This document shows positions 1 to 8,488 of a stretch of 64,000 nt of DNA, piece by piece. The notes under the pieces are model-generated. The model saw only the letters and a program-made list of their open reading frames with translations, had not been told where the DNA came from and made no database searches. The stretch is from Pseudonocardia sp. DSM 110487 (GTDB taxonomy: Bacteria > Actinomycetota > Actinomycetes > Mycobacteriales > Pseudonocardiaceae): the NCBI RefSeq assembly GCF_019468565.1, contig NZ_CP080521.1, positions 682,001-746,000 of the forward strand, in the 5' to 3' direction. The position numbers and the translations under genes are program-made. Numbering within the stretch: position 1 is the stretch's first letter; each line of letters starts with the position of its first letter.

Positions 1-527
1 CGCGGATGCCGTTCGACCCCGCGCGGATCGAGCCGTTCCTGCGCATGCTGCCGCGCGGCACCGGCGCCGCCGCGGAGCTCGCGACCCGGCACGACGAGCG
101 GCTCGACGGCCGCGCGCACACGGAGACCGACACCGACCGGCCGCTGCGGCACGCCCTGGAAGTGCGGCACCCGACGTTCTGCCGGGCCGAGTTCGTGGAG
201 CTGCTGCGCGAGCAGGGCATCGCGCTCGTGGTGGCGGACACCGCGGGTACGTGGCCGCACCTGGAGGACGTGGCCGCCGACTTCGTCTACGTCCGGCTGC
301 ACGGCGACACCGAGCTCTACACCAGCGGCTACACCCCAGAGGCCCTCGATGCATGGGCCGCGAAGGTGCGGGCGTGGCGAGCCGGAGAGGTGCCGACCGG
401 CGAGTTCACGGTGGCGCCCGCGGCAGCCGTCGAGCCCGCCGGCCGGGACGTCTACGTGTACTTCGACAACGACGCCAAGGTGCACGCACCGTTCGACGCC
501 GTCGCGCTGGAGCGGCGTCTCGCATGA
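1..527 (+). CDS. DUF72 family protein, C-terminal part (cut by window edge)
   Basis: The reading frame is open at the left edge, so the start is probably outside the window; the first in-window ATG is at 6. About 173 residues are visible, whereas DUF72 (YecE-like) proteins are usually 240-300 aa. The C-terminus carries the family's typical VYVYFDNDAKVHAPFDA ending, preceded by an FVYVRLHG segment and a tyrosine-rich YTSGY turn. The family has a TIM-barrel-like fold and its biochemical role is unsettled. The stop overlaps the ATG of the next gene (ATGA), indicating translational coupling. I am confident of the family but not of the function. Confidence 0.8.
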   Translation, partial: RMPFDPARIEPFLRMLPRGTGAAAELATRHDERLDGRAHTETDTDRPLRHALEVRHPTFCRAEFVELLREQGIALVVADTAGTWPHLEDVAADFVYVRLHGDTELYTSGYTPEALDAWAAKVRAWRAGEVPTGEFTVAPAAAVEPAGRDVYVYFDNDAKVHAPFDAVALERRLA

Positions 528-1027
528 CCGGTCGCGCCCGCGGGTACTGGGGGCGGGTGCAGAGCGAGGTCCGGGAGCGGATCGCGGGCGAGGTCGCGGA
601 AGAGGCTCGACGTCGCGGGCTCACCGTCGCCGTGGCCGAGTCGCTTACCGGCGGCATGGTGGCCACCGCGCTCGCCGCGGCCGACGCGGCATCCGAGTGG
701 TTCCGCGGGTCGCTCGTGGCCTACTCCAGCGAGGTCAAACACGAGGTGCTGGACGTCCCCGAGGGACCGGTGGTGAGCGCCGAGGCCGCCGAGTCGATGG
801 CGGCGGGCGTCCGCAGGCTGCTCGGCGCGGACGTCGCCGTGGCCGTGACCGGCTCGGGCGGGCCGTCGGCGCAGGACGGGCAGGAGCCGGGCACGGTCTA
901 CGTCGCCGTCGACGACGGGTCCGGCATCCGCGTACTGCGCCTCGAGTTCGACGGCGAACCCCGCGAGATCTGTATCCGTTCAGCGGAGAGCACCCTGCGC
1001 CTACTGCTGGACGGGCTCCGCCGCTAG
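524..1027 (+). CDS. CinA C-terminal domain protein (NMN amidohydrolase-like, PncC type)
   Basis: This 167-aa protein corresponds to the stand-alone CinA C-terminal domain, which in the PncC family deamidates nicotinamide mononucleotide to nicotinate mononucleotide in pyridine nucleotide salvage. Visible motifs are AVAESLTGGMVA near residue 40, the WFRGSLVAYSSEVK segment, and AVTGSGGPS followed by PGTVYVAV. The N-terminal molybdopterin-binding domain of full CinA is absent. The ATG overlaps the preceding stop by 4 bp. The last 27 bp overlap the 3' end of the convergent transporter gene. Salvage activity is inferred from family membership. Confidence 0.88.
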   Translation: MTGRARGYWGRVQSEVRERIAGEVAEEARRRGLTVAVAESLTGGMVATALAAADAASEWFRGSLVAYSSEVKHEVLDVPEGPVVSAEAAESMAAGVRRLLGADVAVAVTGSGGPSAQDGQEPGTVYVAVDDGSGIRVLRLEFDGEPREICIRSAESTLRLLLDGLRR

Positions 1028-2182
1028 GAGGTCGCGCGCCGCGCGATGCGCGATCAGCATCCGCCTGCCGACCACCATGAGGACGCCGGCGAACAGCATC
1101 GCCGCCGCACTGGCGAGCCATGCTGCCGGGAACGACACGTGCGCGGCGATGAAACCGAACGTGATCGGCCCCACGAACCCGCCGCCGTACACCCCGACCT
1201 GCACGATCGACGTGGCCGCCGCCGGGGCCTCCGGGTTCAGCCGCACCACCGCGAACTGCAGGAGGCCGGGCCACGACCAGCCCAGACCGAAGGCCAGGAC
1301 GGTGCCCGTCACGAGCGCGATCGCGTCCGGTACGGCCAGCAGCGCGACCCCGGCCGCGCCGAGCATGAGGCTCCCGGCGACAACCGCGATGTGTCCGCCG
1401 GACCGCCGGTCGGCGAGCCACCCGTTGACCAGCCGCAGCGTCAGACCCACGACGCTGCCCATCGTCAGCGTGAGCCCGGCGAGGCCTGCGTCGATGCCGC
1501 GGTCGACGGCCGCCGCCACGAGGAAGATCCCGAGCGCGGTGGCGGCACCCGCTCCGAGCCCTGCCGCCAGCCCGATCACGCTCAGGGCGCCCGTCGCCCG
1601 CTCGCCCCGCGCAGCGGAGCTCCGGCCCCGTCCGTCCGATCCGTGCGGCGTCAGCAGCAACGCGCCGAGGGCGAGGCCGGTCGCGATGACGTAGGCCCAC
1701 CGCCAGCCGATCGTCAGCGCGATCGCCGGCACGGCTGCCCCCGACAGCAGCGTCGCGATCGGGATCGCTGCCTGCTTGATGCCGAAGGAGAGCCCGAGCC
1801 GGGTGGCCGGCACGTGCCGCGCGAGCGTCAGGTTCGACGAGAGCTGGCCCAGCACGTTGCACCACGCGCAGCACAGCAGCAGCGCCACCAGCGCCGGGTA
1901 CGACCGGGCGAACGCCGCGATCGTGGCCATCGCGCACGCGACGCCGATCACCGCGACCCGGCTGGTCACGCCGGAGCCGTACCGCTCCACCAGCCATCCG
2001 CACGGCAGCGATGCCACCGCGCTGATCCCGAAGTACAGCGCGACGACGAGGCCGAGGCCCGCGGGGTCGAACCCCAGCTCCGCGGAGATCTGCACGGTCA
2101 GCGCGCCGGTCAGGAAGACCGGCAGAACGGACGCCGTCGTCGTCGTGACGGCGCCGACAGCCGCTCGTACGGGACGAGCCAT
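1001..2182 (-). CDS. MFS transporter
   Basis: A 393-aa integral membrane protein with about 12 predicted hydrophobic segments. The conserved loop after TM2 (GWLVERYGSGVTSR) matches the MFS motif A region, and a second, weaker copy (NGWLADRRSGG) lies in the C-terminal half, as expected for a two-bundle MFS protein. A hydrophilic arginine-rich central loop (about residues 180-200) separates the halves. Substrate is unknown; drug/metabolite efflux or organic acid uptake are both possible. It converges on and overlaps the cinA-like gene. Its 5' side faces a short array of 22-bp repeats. Confidence 0.85.
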   Translation of the reverse strand: MARPVRAAVGAVTTTTASVLPVFLTGALTVQISAELGFDPAGLGLVVALYFGISAVASLPCGWLVERYGSGVTSRVAVIGVACAMATIAAFARSYPALVALLLCCAWCNVLGQLSSNLTLARHVPATRLGLSFGIKQAAIPIATLLSGAAVPAIALTIGWRWAYVIATGLALGALLLTPHGSDGRGRSSAARGERATGALSVIGLAAGLGAGAATALGIFLVAAAVDRGIDAGLAGLTLTMGSVVGLTLRLVNGWLADRRSGGHIAVVAGSLMLGAAGVALLAVPDAIALVTGTVLAFGLGWSWPGLLQFAVVRLNPEAPAAATSIVQVGVYGGGFVGPITFGFIAAHVSFPAAWLASAAAMLFAGVLMVVGRRMLIAHRAARDLLAAEPVQQ

Positions 2183-2220
2183 ATGAGCAATGCTAAGCGG
2201 TAGTCGCGCCCTGGGTGTGC

Positions 2221-2264
2221 GCGAGTCGCGGTGTGAGTGTGGGTGAGTCGCGGTCTGCGTGCCT
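2221..2264. repeat. Two tandem 22-bp repeat units (GCGAGTCGCGGTGTG family)
   Basis: Two adjacent units at exact 22-bp spacing share the core GAGTCGCGGT-TG. The array lies between the MFS start and the stop of the acyl-CoA synthetase gene, touching that stop at 2264-2266. The same unit occurs five more times at 55964-56090, where it also abuts a stop codon. Confidence 0.75.
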
Positions 2265-3871
2265 CAGCCGCGGATGCGCGATGTGTGCCCCGACCACTCC
2301 TTCTCCCGCAGCTCGAACTTCTGCACCTTGCCCGTGGAGGTCTTCGGCAGCTGCTCGACCAGCTCGACCGTCTTCGGCGCCTTGAACCGCGCGATGCGGC
2401 CCTTGACGTGCTCGATCAGCTCCTCGGGGGTGGCGGTCTGCCCCTCGGCGAGCACCACGAAAGCCTTGGGCCGCTCGCCCCACTGCTCGTCCGGCACGCC
2501 GATGACGGCCGCCTCCAGCACCGCGGGATGGGACACGACGGCCTGCTCGACCTCGATCGTCGAGATGTTCTCGCCGCCGGAGATGATGATGTCCTTCGCC
2601 CGGTCGCGCAGCTCGACGTAGCCGTCCGGGTGCATGACGCCGAGGTCACCGGAGTGGAACCAGCCACCGGCGAACGCCTTCTCGGTGGCGGGCTCGTCGC
2701 TGAAGTAGCCGAGCATCACGTTGTTGCCGCGCATCACGACCTCGCCCATGGTGGTGCCGTCGGCGGGGACGTCGTTCATCCGCTCGTCGACCACACGCAT
2801 CTTGTCGGCACAGACCATCCCGACGCCCTGGCGGGCCTGCTTCGCCGCGCGTTCCTCGACGGGGAGGTCGTCCCATGCGCGCTGGTACTGGTTCACCGAG
2901 TACGGCCCGTAGGTCTCGGTGAGCCCGTAGACGTGCACGATCCGGAAGCCCATCCGCTCGGCGTTGGCGATCGTGGTGGGGCTGGGCGGGGCGCCTGCCG
3001 TCGTGATCGTGATCGGTTGCTCCAGGTCGCCCGCCTCCGGCGCGCGCAGGATCGTGGTGACGACGGTGGGCGCGCCGTTGAGGTGGGTGACGCCGTGCTC
3101 GCGGATCAGCCGCCAGACGACGTCGCCGCGCACCTCCCGCAGGCACACGTGGGTGCCGCCCACCGCGGTGAGCGCCCATGGCGTACACCAGCCGTTGCAG
3201 TGGAACATCGGCAACGTCCAGAGGTAGACGCTGTCGAACGTGTGCCCGGAGTGCACGATCTCGCCGAAGGAGTTCAGGTACGCACCGCGGTGCGAGTACT
3301 GCACGCCCTTCGGTCGCCCCGTCGTCCCCGATGTGTAGTTGATCGAGATGCACTCGGTCTCGTCGGAGACCTCCCACGCGAGCGGCTCGTCGTTGCCCCT
3401 TGCCAGCAGGTCGTCGTAGGTGACGCCGCTGCCGGTGCCGTCGCCGGGGCCCGCCGGGTCGACGATCGTGACGATCTCCTCCACCGTCTTGAGGCGGCGC
3501 GAGAGCGGCGCCACCGTCGGGTAGAAGGCCGCATCGACGACCAGCAGCTTCGCGCCGGAGTGGTCGAGGATGTAGCGCACCTCCTCGGTGGCCAGCCGCG
3601 TGTTGATCGCCACGAGCACGGCGCCCGCGAGCGGGACGGCGAAGTGGGCAACCAGCATCTCGGGCACGTTGGGGAGCAGGTAGGCCACGCGGTCGCCTTG
3701 CGCGATCCCGGAACCACGCAGCGCGTGCGCAACCCGGGTGACCTCGGCCGCGAACTCGGCGTAGGTGTGCCGCCGGTCGCCGTAGACGATCGCGGTCTTG
3801 TCGGGGAAGACCTCGGCCGAGCGCTGCAGGAACGCCAGCGGGGTGAGTGGGGTGTTCCAGACGGCGGTCAT
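2264..3871 (-). CDS. Long/medium-chain acyl-CoA synthetase (AMP-forming, FadD-like)
   Basis: This 535-aa member of the ANL superfamily activates a carboxylic acid through an acyl-adenylate to the CoA thioester. The phosphate-binding loop YTSGTTGRPKG lies near residue 180, the HSGDL and DRAKDIIISGGENI motifs at about residues 410-445, and the C-terminal catalytic lysine motif (TSTGKVQKFELRE) near the end. The chosen ATG is preceded by AGGAGG at 3879-3884; a longer open frame upstream would cross the divergent methyltransferase gene. Size and motif wording resemble fatty-acid or aryl acid CoA ligases. The exact substrate cannot be read from the sequence. Confidence 0.9.
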   Translation of the reverse strand: MTAVWNTPLTPLAFLQRSAEVFPDKTAIVYGDRRHTYAEFAAEVTRVAHALRGSGIAQGDRVAYLLPNVPEMLVAHFAVPLAGAVLVAINTRLATEEVRYILDHSGAKLLVVDAAFYPTVAPLSRRLKTVEEIVTIVDPAGPGDGTGSGVTYDDLLARGNDEPLAWEVSDETECISINYTSGTTGRPKGVQYSHRGAYLNSFGEIVHSGHTFDSVYLWTLPMFHCNGWCTPWALTAVGGTHVCLREVRGDVVWRLIREHGVTHLNGAPTVVTTILRAPEAGDLEQPITITTAGAPPSPTTIANAERMGFRIVHVYGLTETYGPYSVNQYQRAWDDLPVEERAAKQARQGVGMVCADKMRVVDERMNDVPADGTTMGEVVMRGNNVMLGYFSDEPATEKAFAGGWFHSGDLGVMHPDGYVELRDRAKDIIISGGENISTIEVEQAVVSHPAVLEAAVIGVPDEQWGERPKAFVVLAEGQTATPEELIEHVKGRIARFKAPKTVELVEQLPKTSTGKVQKFELREKEWSGHTSRIRG

Positions 3872-3996
3872 CAGCTCGCCTCCTTGCGCGGGGTGCCCTG
3901 ATCCTCGGTGCTGCCCGGCGCGGCGACAACCACCGGTCGGGAGATTGCAGGAAAGCCACTTTGCTGCAACGGGGCGCCCGGTGAGACTGCGCAACC

Positions 3997-4806
3997 ATGG
4001 AGTCGATCGGCGAGATGATGGAGGCGAACCGGTCCAACTGGGACGCAAGGGTCCCCGTGCACCTGCGTGGCTACGGCCTCGATCACCTGCGGGCCGGCGG
4101 TCAGCGGCTCGCCGCCTTCGAGTACGCCGCGATCGACGTCGACGGCCGGGACGTGCTGCATCTCCAGTCCCATATCGGCACCGACACGATCTGCCTCGCC
4201 CGGCACGGGGCACGCGCGGTCGGGCTCGACCTGTCCGGTGCGTCGATCGCCGCCGCCCGGGGCCTTGCGGCCGAGTGCGGGGTGGACATCGAGTACGTCC
4301 ACAGCGACGTGTACGCGGCCGTGAAGGCGCTCGGCGGCCGGCGGTTCGACGTCGTCTACACCGGCAAGGGCGCGCTGTGCTGGCTGCCCGATCTGCACCG
4401 CTGGGCGCGGGTGGTGGCCGAGCTGCTGCGTCCGGGCGGAGTGCTCTACGCGATCGACTTCCACCCGCTGATGCAGGCGGCCGCCGACGAGCAGCCCGCC
4501 ACCGGACTGCTGCTCGACGGCAACTACCTCAACACGGGCGCCGAGCGCTACGACTCGCCCGACACCTACGCAGGCGTTGGCGTTCTCGCCGAGAGCACGG
4601 TGACCTACGAGTGGGCACACGGGCTCGACGAGGTGCTGGACGCCGTGCTGTCGGCCGGGCTGCGGCTCACCGGGTTCGTCGAGCACGACGTCTGTTGCTG
4701 GCGCCGGTTCCCGAGCATGACCGACCTCGGCGACGGCTGGTTCGGCTGGCCGGAGGGCGTGCCGCGCCTGCCGCTGATGTTCTCGGTGCGGGCCGAGAAG
4801 GCCTAA
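3997..4806 (+). CDS. Class I SAM-dependent methyltransferase
   Basis: A 269-aa soluble protein with the Rossmann-like methyltransferase pattern: motif I region DVLHLQSHIGTDTI near residue 50, acidic loop VGLDLSGASI at about residues 70-80, an aspartate-containing motif IV FDVVYTGKGALCWL, and LLRPGGVLY (motif VI). Motif I has SHIGTD instead of the usual GxGxG, a variation shared by a subset of actinobacterial methyltransferases. The substrate is unknown. It is divergent from the acyl-CoA synthetase and its stop overlaps the stop of the convergent ferredoxin gene by 3 bp. Confidence 0.85.
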   Translation: MESIGEMMEANRSNWDARVPVHLRGYGLDHLRAGGQRLAAFEYAAIDVDGRDVLHLQSHIGTDTICLARHGARAVGLDLSGASIAAARGLAAECGVDIEYVHSDVYAAVKALGGRRFDVVYTGKGALCWLPDLHRWARVVAELLRPGGVLYAIDFHPLMQAAADEQPATGLLLDGNYLNTGAERYDSPDTYAGVGVLAESTVTYEWAHGLDEVLDAVLSAGLRLTGFVEHDVCCWRRFPSMTDLGDGWFGWPEGVPRLPLMFSVRAEKA

Positions 4807-4994
4807 TCCTCGAGGCGGATCGCCGCCCGTGGACAGGCGGCAACCGCCTGCTCCAGCTTCGGCCGCAGCGCCTCGCCCGGGTGCTCGTCGAGGACGTAGA
4901 GGAAATCGTCCTCCCGCACCTCGAACACCTCCGGGGCGATGCCCATGCAGACGGCGTTGGACTCGCAGAGATCGAAGTCGACGACGACCTTCAT
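4803..4994 (-). CDS. 3Fe-4S type ferredoxin
   Basis: A 63-aa ferredoxin with cysteines at about residues 10, 16 and 54 (DLCESNAVC and ACPRAAI). The middle position of the usual four-cysteine set is not cysteine, the arrangement seen in 3Fe-4S ferredoxins that donate electrons to cytochromes P450 or other oxygenases. I chose the ATG giving MKVVVDFD because family members normally start there; an in-frame ATG at 5030 would add 12 residues. No P450 is next to it, so the redox partner is probably elsewhere. Confidence 0.88.
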   Translation of the reverse strand: MKVVVDFDLCESNAVCMGIAPEVFEVREDDFLYVLDEHPGEALRPKLEQAVAACPRAAIRLED

Positions 4995-5030
4995 CACCCC
5001 ATCGTCCACGGTCGCCCACGGGGCGAACAC

Positions 5031-5621
5031 TCAGGCGACCCTCACCAGCCGGGCGTAGGCGACCACGTTGTCCTGGTAGTGGCCGCTGCCGGTGTCGAAC
5101 ACGCCGCCGCAGGTGATGAGCCGCAGCTCCGCGTCCGCCGTGTTGCCGTAGACGCGCTCGGTCGGGAACCGTGCCTTCGCGTAGCGCTCCACGAGGTAGA
5201 CGTCGAACACCGCCGTCGACCCGTCCGCGCGGGCCACCGACACCTCGTCACCCGGGTTCAGGTCGCCCAGCCGCTGGAACACACCGGGCGCGCCCTTGTA
5301 GTCGACGTGCCCCGCGATGACGGCCGGTCCGGGTGACCCGGGCGTGGGGGCGAGGGTGAACCAGCCGGCCGTCACGGCGTCCGGGGGCACCTCGAGGGCA
5401 CCCGCCGCGTCGATGCCGAGATCGAGCAGCGGTCCGGAGTGCACGTCGATGGCCGGCACGGTGAGCTGGACCGGTGCGGTGGTCGGCGGTTGGACGCTCT
5501 CCGCCGGCGCGGCCGGGGTCGCCGCCGGAACAGTGCCCCCGGGGGCGCCGCACGCCGCCAGCACGGCGACGGCGACGCCCACCAGCGCGACCCGCAATGA
5601 GCGAGCTTGCGAGCGACTCAT
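5031..5621 (-). CDS. Class F-like sortase (lipoprotein)
   Basis: A 196-aa exported sortase. The N-terminus carries a signal segment ending in a lipobox (VLAACG), so it is predicted to be lipid-anchored outside the membrane. The sortase domain (about residues 50-196) has the catalytic histidine in AGHVD (H105), the catalytic cysteine in LITCGG (C171), and a candidate catalytic arginine near the C-terminus (R191). Size and motif wording fit actinobacterial class F-type sortases. It lies 37 bp downstream of, and on the same strand as, a secreted excalibur-domain protein, a candidate substrate or partner. Confidence 0.87.
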   Translation of the reverse strand: MSRSQARSLRVALVGVAVAVLAACGAPGGTVPAATPAAPAESVQPPTTAPVQLTVPAIDVHSGPLLDLGIDAAGALEVPPDAVTAGWFTLAPTPGSPGPAVIAGHVDYKGAPGVFQRLGDLNPGDEVSVARADGSTAVFDVYLVERYAKARFPTERVYGNTADAELRLITCGGVFDTGSGHYQDNVVAYARLVRVA

Positions 5622-5658
5622 GTTTCAGCGCCTGCGCGAAGCGTGCGATGCGCTCCGA

Positions 5659-6216
5659 TCACGACAGGGCAGCCCCGCCGGTGGCCACTCCGCCCTCCGG
5701 GTACACCGCGACCTGCTGGTCCTCGGTGCCGAAGGCGTCCTTGCACGCGATGCCGTCGTCGTCGGCGTCGAGCCGCTCCTCGTCGTTCGAGCTCTCCTCG
5801 AACGCGGCCTGCGCATCGGCCTGAGAATCGAAGTCGGAGCAGTCCCGGTCGCCGGCCGCGTTGTCGTCCTCGTCGCCGTCGTCGTTGCGACCCTCGTCCT
5901 TCTTGTCAGCCTTCTTGTCGTCGTCGTTGTCCTCGTCGGGAGCGGCCGCCGGTGTGGTGTCGGGGGTGGCGTCGTCGGCTTCCTCGCTGTCGTCGGAACG
6001 AACGACGGGGATCGCCTCGCACAGGTCGTCGAGCCGGAGCCGCTCGGCCGGGTCAAGGGTGTCCAGGGCTGCCTGGGCGTCCTGAAGGCCGAGGTCGGAG
6101 CAGTTCGGGCCGTCGAGAGGCGCGGAAGCGAGCGCGGTGCCGGCCATGGTCACGACGAGCGCGCCGCTGGCCGCGGCGGCGATCAGGGACAAGCGGGTAT
6201 GTCGGGTAACGGACAT
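5659..6216 (-). CDS. Secreted excalibur calcium-binding domain protein
   Basis: A 185-aa exported protein with an N-terminal Sec signal ending near ALASA. A very acidic, low-complexity linker with Asp, Glu and Lys runs (about residues 75-120) leads to an excalibur domain (DCSDFDSQ then DADDDGIACKDAF), whose DxDxDGxxC loop is predicted to bind calcium. The C-terminus reads YPEGGVATGGAALS and has no hydrophobic anchor or basic tail, so it is not a classical LPXTG cell-wall signal. It is the first gene of a probable two-gene unit with the sortase downstream. Possible roles are cell-wall attachment or calcium binding at the surface. Confidence 0.82.
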   Translation of the reverse strand: MSVTRHTRLSLIAAAASGALVVTMAGTALASAPLDGPNCSDLGLQDAQAALDTLDPAERLRLDDLCEAIPVVRSDDSEEADDATPDTTPAAAPDEDNDDDKKADKKDEGRNDDGDEDDNAAGDRDCSDFDSQADAQAAFEESSNDEERLDADDDGIACKDAFGTEDQQVAVYPEGGVATGGAALS

Positions 6217-6368
6217 GAGAGCGGGGGTCCTCTCGGTGCGATTCGGGGAGCGGTCGCCGTGGGGGAGCGTCGACCTGCACGTTTAGCTCCGCCGCTGCAC
6301 TATCCGTTACCTCCCGACTACGAGTTGCTCCATCTCGCCCCGTGACATCCGGCGAATGGCGCCCCCGG

Positions 6369-8246
6369 CTACCCGCGACGCAGCACCGGGCGGAGCGCGT
6401 CGAGCACCTCGACGCTCTCGATCGTGGACGGCACGGGCTCGTCGACGCCGTCGGCGATACCGCGCATCGTCTTGCGGAGGATCTTGCCGGAGCGGGTCTT
6501 GGGCAGGGCCGCCACGACGGCGACCTCCCTGAGGCTGGCCACGGCCCCCACCTGGTCGCGGACCAGCCGCACGAGCTCGGCCGCCACCTCGTCCTCGTCC
6601 CGCTCGACACCTGCCTTGAGCACGACGAACCCGCGGGGGACCTGCCCCTTCAGCGCATCCGCCACCCCGATCACCGCGCACTCGGCGACGTCCGGGTGGG
6701 AGGCGAGCACCTCTTCCATCCCACCGGTGGACAGGCGGTGCCCTGCCACGTTGATGACGTCATCGGTGCGGCCCATCACGTAGACGTAGCCGTCCTCGTC
6801 GAGGCGCCCGCCGTCGCCGGTCAGGTAGTAGCCGTCGAACGCGGACATGTACGAGGCCATGAACCGCTCGTCGTCGTTCCAGAGGGTGGGCAGGGAGCCA
6901 GGGGGCATGGGCAGCTTCACGACGATCGCCCCGTCGGTGCCCGGCGGGACAGGTGCGCCGGACGGGTCGAGCACCTGGACGTCCCAGCCGGGCAGCGGCT
7001 TGGTCGGGGAGCCGGGCTTGATCGGCAGCAGCTCGATGCCCGCGGGATTGGCGACGATCGGCCAGCCGGTCTCGGTCTGCCACCAGTGGTCGATCACCGG
7101 GATGCCCAGCAGCTCGGACGCCCAGCGCTGGGTCTCGGGGTCGAGGCGCTCGCCCGCGAGGAAGAGGTAGCGCAGCGACGAGATGTCGTGCTTGCGGGTG
7201 AACTCGCCGTCCGGGTCCTCCTTCTTGATCGCCCGGAACGCCGTCGGCGCGGTGAACAGGCTCTTCACACCGTGTTCCGCGACGACCCGCCAGAACTGCC
7301 CCGCGTCGGGCGTGCCGACCGGTTTGCCCTCGTAGAGCACCGTCGTCGCCCCGGCGAGCAGCGGCGCGTAGACGATGTAGGAGTGCCCGACGACCCACCC
7401 GACGTCGGACGCGGTGAAGATCGTCTCGCCCACGCCGACGTCGTACACGTTGGGCATCGACCAGCTCAGCGCCACCGCGTAGCCGCCGCCGTCGCGGACG
7501 ACGCCCTTCGGCTTCCCGGTGGTGCCGGACGTGTAGAGGATGTAGAGCGGGTCGGTGGCGCGGACCGGCACGCACCCGGCCGGGGTTGCCGATGCCATCG
7601 CCTCCGCCCAGTCCACGTCGTCGGCGCCCATCGTGGCTTCCGCCTGCGGGCGTTGCAGGATCACGCGCTTCGCGGGCTTGCGCGCCGCGAGCTCGATCGC
7701 CTTGTCCAGCAGCGGCTTGTACTCGATGACCCGCTTGCCCTCGATGCCGCAGGACGCCGAGACGATCACGGAGGGCGCCGCGTCGTCGATGCGCACGGCG
7801 AGCTCCTTCGGGGCGAACCCGCCGAAGACCACCGAGTGCACGGCGCCGATGCGTGCGCAGGCGAGCATGGCGATCGCCGCCTCGGGCACCATCGGCATGT
7901 AGATCACGACGCGATCGCCCCGGCCGACGTCGAGGCCGGTGAGCACGCCCGCGAACCGGGCCACCTCGTCGCGCAGCTGCGCGTAGGTGTAGGTCCGTCG
8001 GGTGCCGGTGACGGGGGAGTCGTAGATCAGCGCGGCCTGGTCGCCGCGGCCGCCGTCGACGTGCCGGTCGAGGGCGTTGTGGCAGACGTTGAGCTCGCCG
8101 TCGGGAAACCAGCGGTAGAACGGCGGCCGGGACGCGTCGAGTGCGCGGGTGGGCGCCACGTGCCAGTCGATCGCCTGCGCCGCCCCCAGCCAGAAGCCCT
8201 CCGGATCGTCCGTGCTGGCGCGGAAGACGTCCTCGTACTCGCCCAT
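6369..8246 (-). CDS. prpE: Propionyl-CoA/acetyl-CoA synthetase family (PrpE-like)
   Basis: A 625-aa AMP-forming acyl-CoA synthetase of the acetyl/propionyl-CoA synthetase group. The adenylation loop YTSGTTGKPKG is near residue 245, the acetyl-CoA synthetase WWQTETGWPI motif is in the middle, YYLTGDGGR and DDVINVAGHRL follow, and the acetylatable catalytic lysine sits in TRSGKILRKTMRGI near residue 590. The short N-terminus and overall wording fit PrpE better than Acs. The ATG is preceded by AGGAGG in the reverse complement of 8252-8258. Predicted role is activation of propionate or acetate in the cytosol; no methylcitrate genes are nearby. Confidence 0.88.
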   Translation of the reverse strand: MGEYEDVFRASTDDPEGFWLGAAQAIDWHVAPTRALDASRPPFYRWFPDGELNVCHNALDRHVDGGRGDQAALIYDSPVTGTRRTYTYAQLRDEVARFAGVLTGLDVGRGDRVVIYMPMVPEAAIAMLACARIGAVHSVVFGGFAPKELAVRIDDAAPSVIVSASCGIEGKRVIEYKPLLDKAIELAARKPAKRVILQRPQAEATMGADDVDWAEAMASATPAGCVPVRATDPLYILYTSGTTGKPKGVVRDGGGYAVALSWSMPNVYDVGVGETIFTASDVGWVVGHSYIVYAPLLAGATTVLYEGKPVGTPDAGQFWRVVAEHGVKSLFTAPTAFRAIKKEDPDGEFTRKHDISSLRYLFLAGERLDPETQRWASELLGIPVIDHWWQTETGWPIVANPAGIELLPIKPGSPTKPLPGWDVQVLDPSGAPVPPGTDGAIVVKLPMPPGSLPTLWNDDERFMASYMSAFDGYYLTGDGGRLDEDGYVYVMGRTDDVINVAGHRLSTGGMEEVLASHPDVAECAVIGVADALKGQVPRGFVVLKAGVERDEDEVAAELVRLVRDQVGAVASLREVAVVAALPKTRSGKILRKTMRGIADGVDEPVPSTIESVEVLDALRPVLRRG

Positions 8247-8488
8247 CGTGATGGCCTCCTCGCCCTCGAGTGCCTCGTCACAGTAAGCCGGGTGCGGAGC
8301 GGATCGCAGACCTGTGCACGGGCCACCTGGCCGGGTGGTGAGAGGTACCTGCATCGGGGACGCGAAGCGCTCCGGGGGTGAGCGCAACGTAGCGTGACCA
8401 CCCGTTCGGCCGACTACCTGTGGAGTGTCGCCCTCGTTCCACGTTGCGTAGCTAAGCAATCACGCCAGGCGATGAACGGGGGGACGCG

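Noticed and set aside
735..2003. 422-codon minus-strand frame over cinA and the MFS gene
   Set aside because: Arg/Gly/Ala-rich shadow of the transporter and amidohydrolase genes; no domain.
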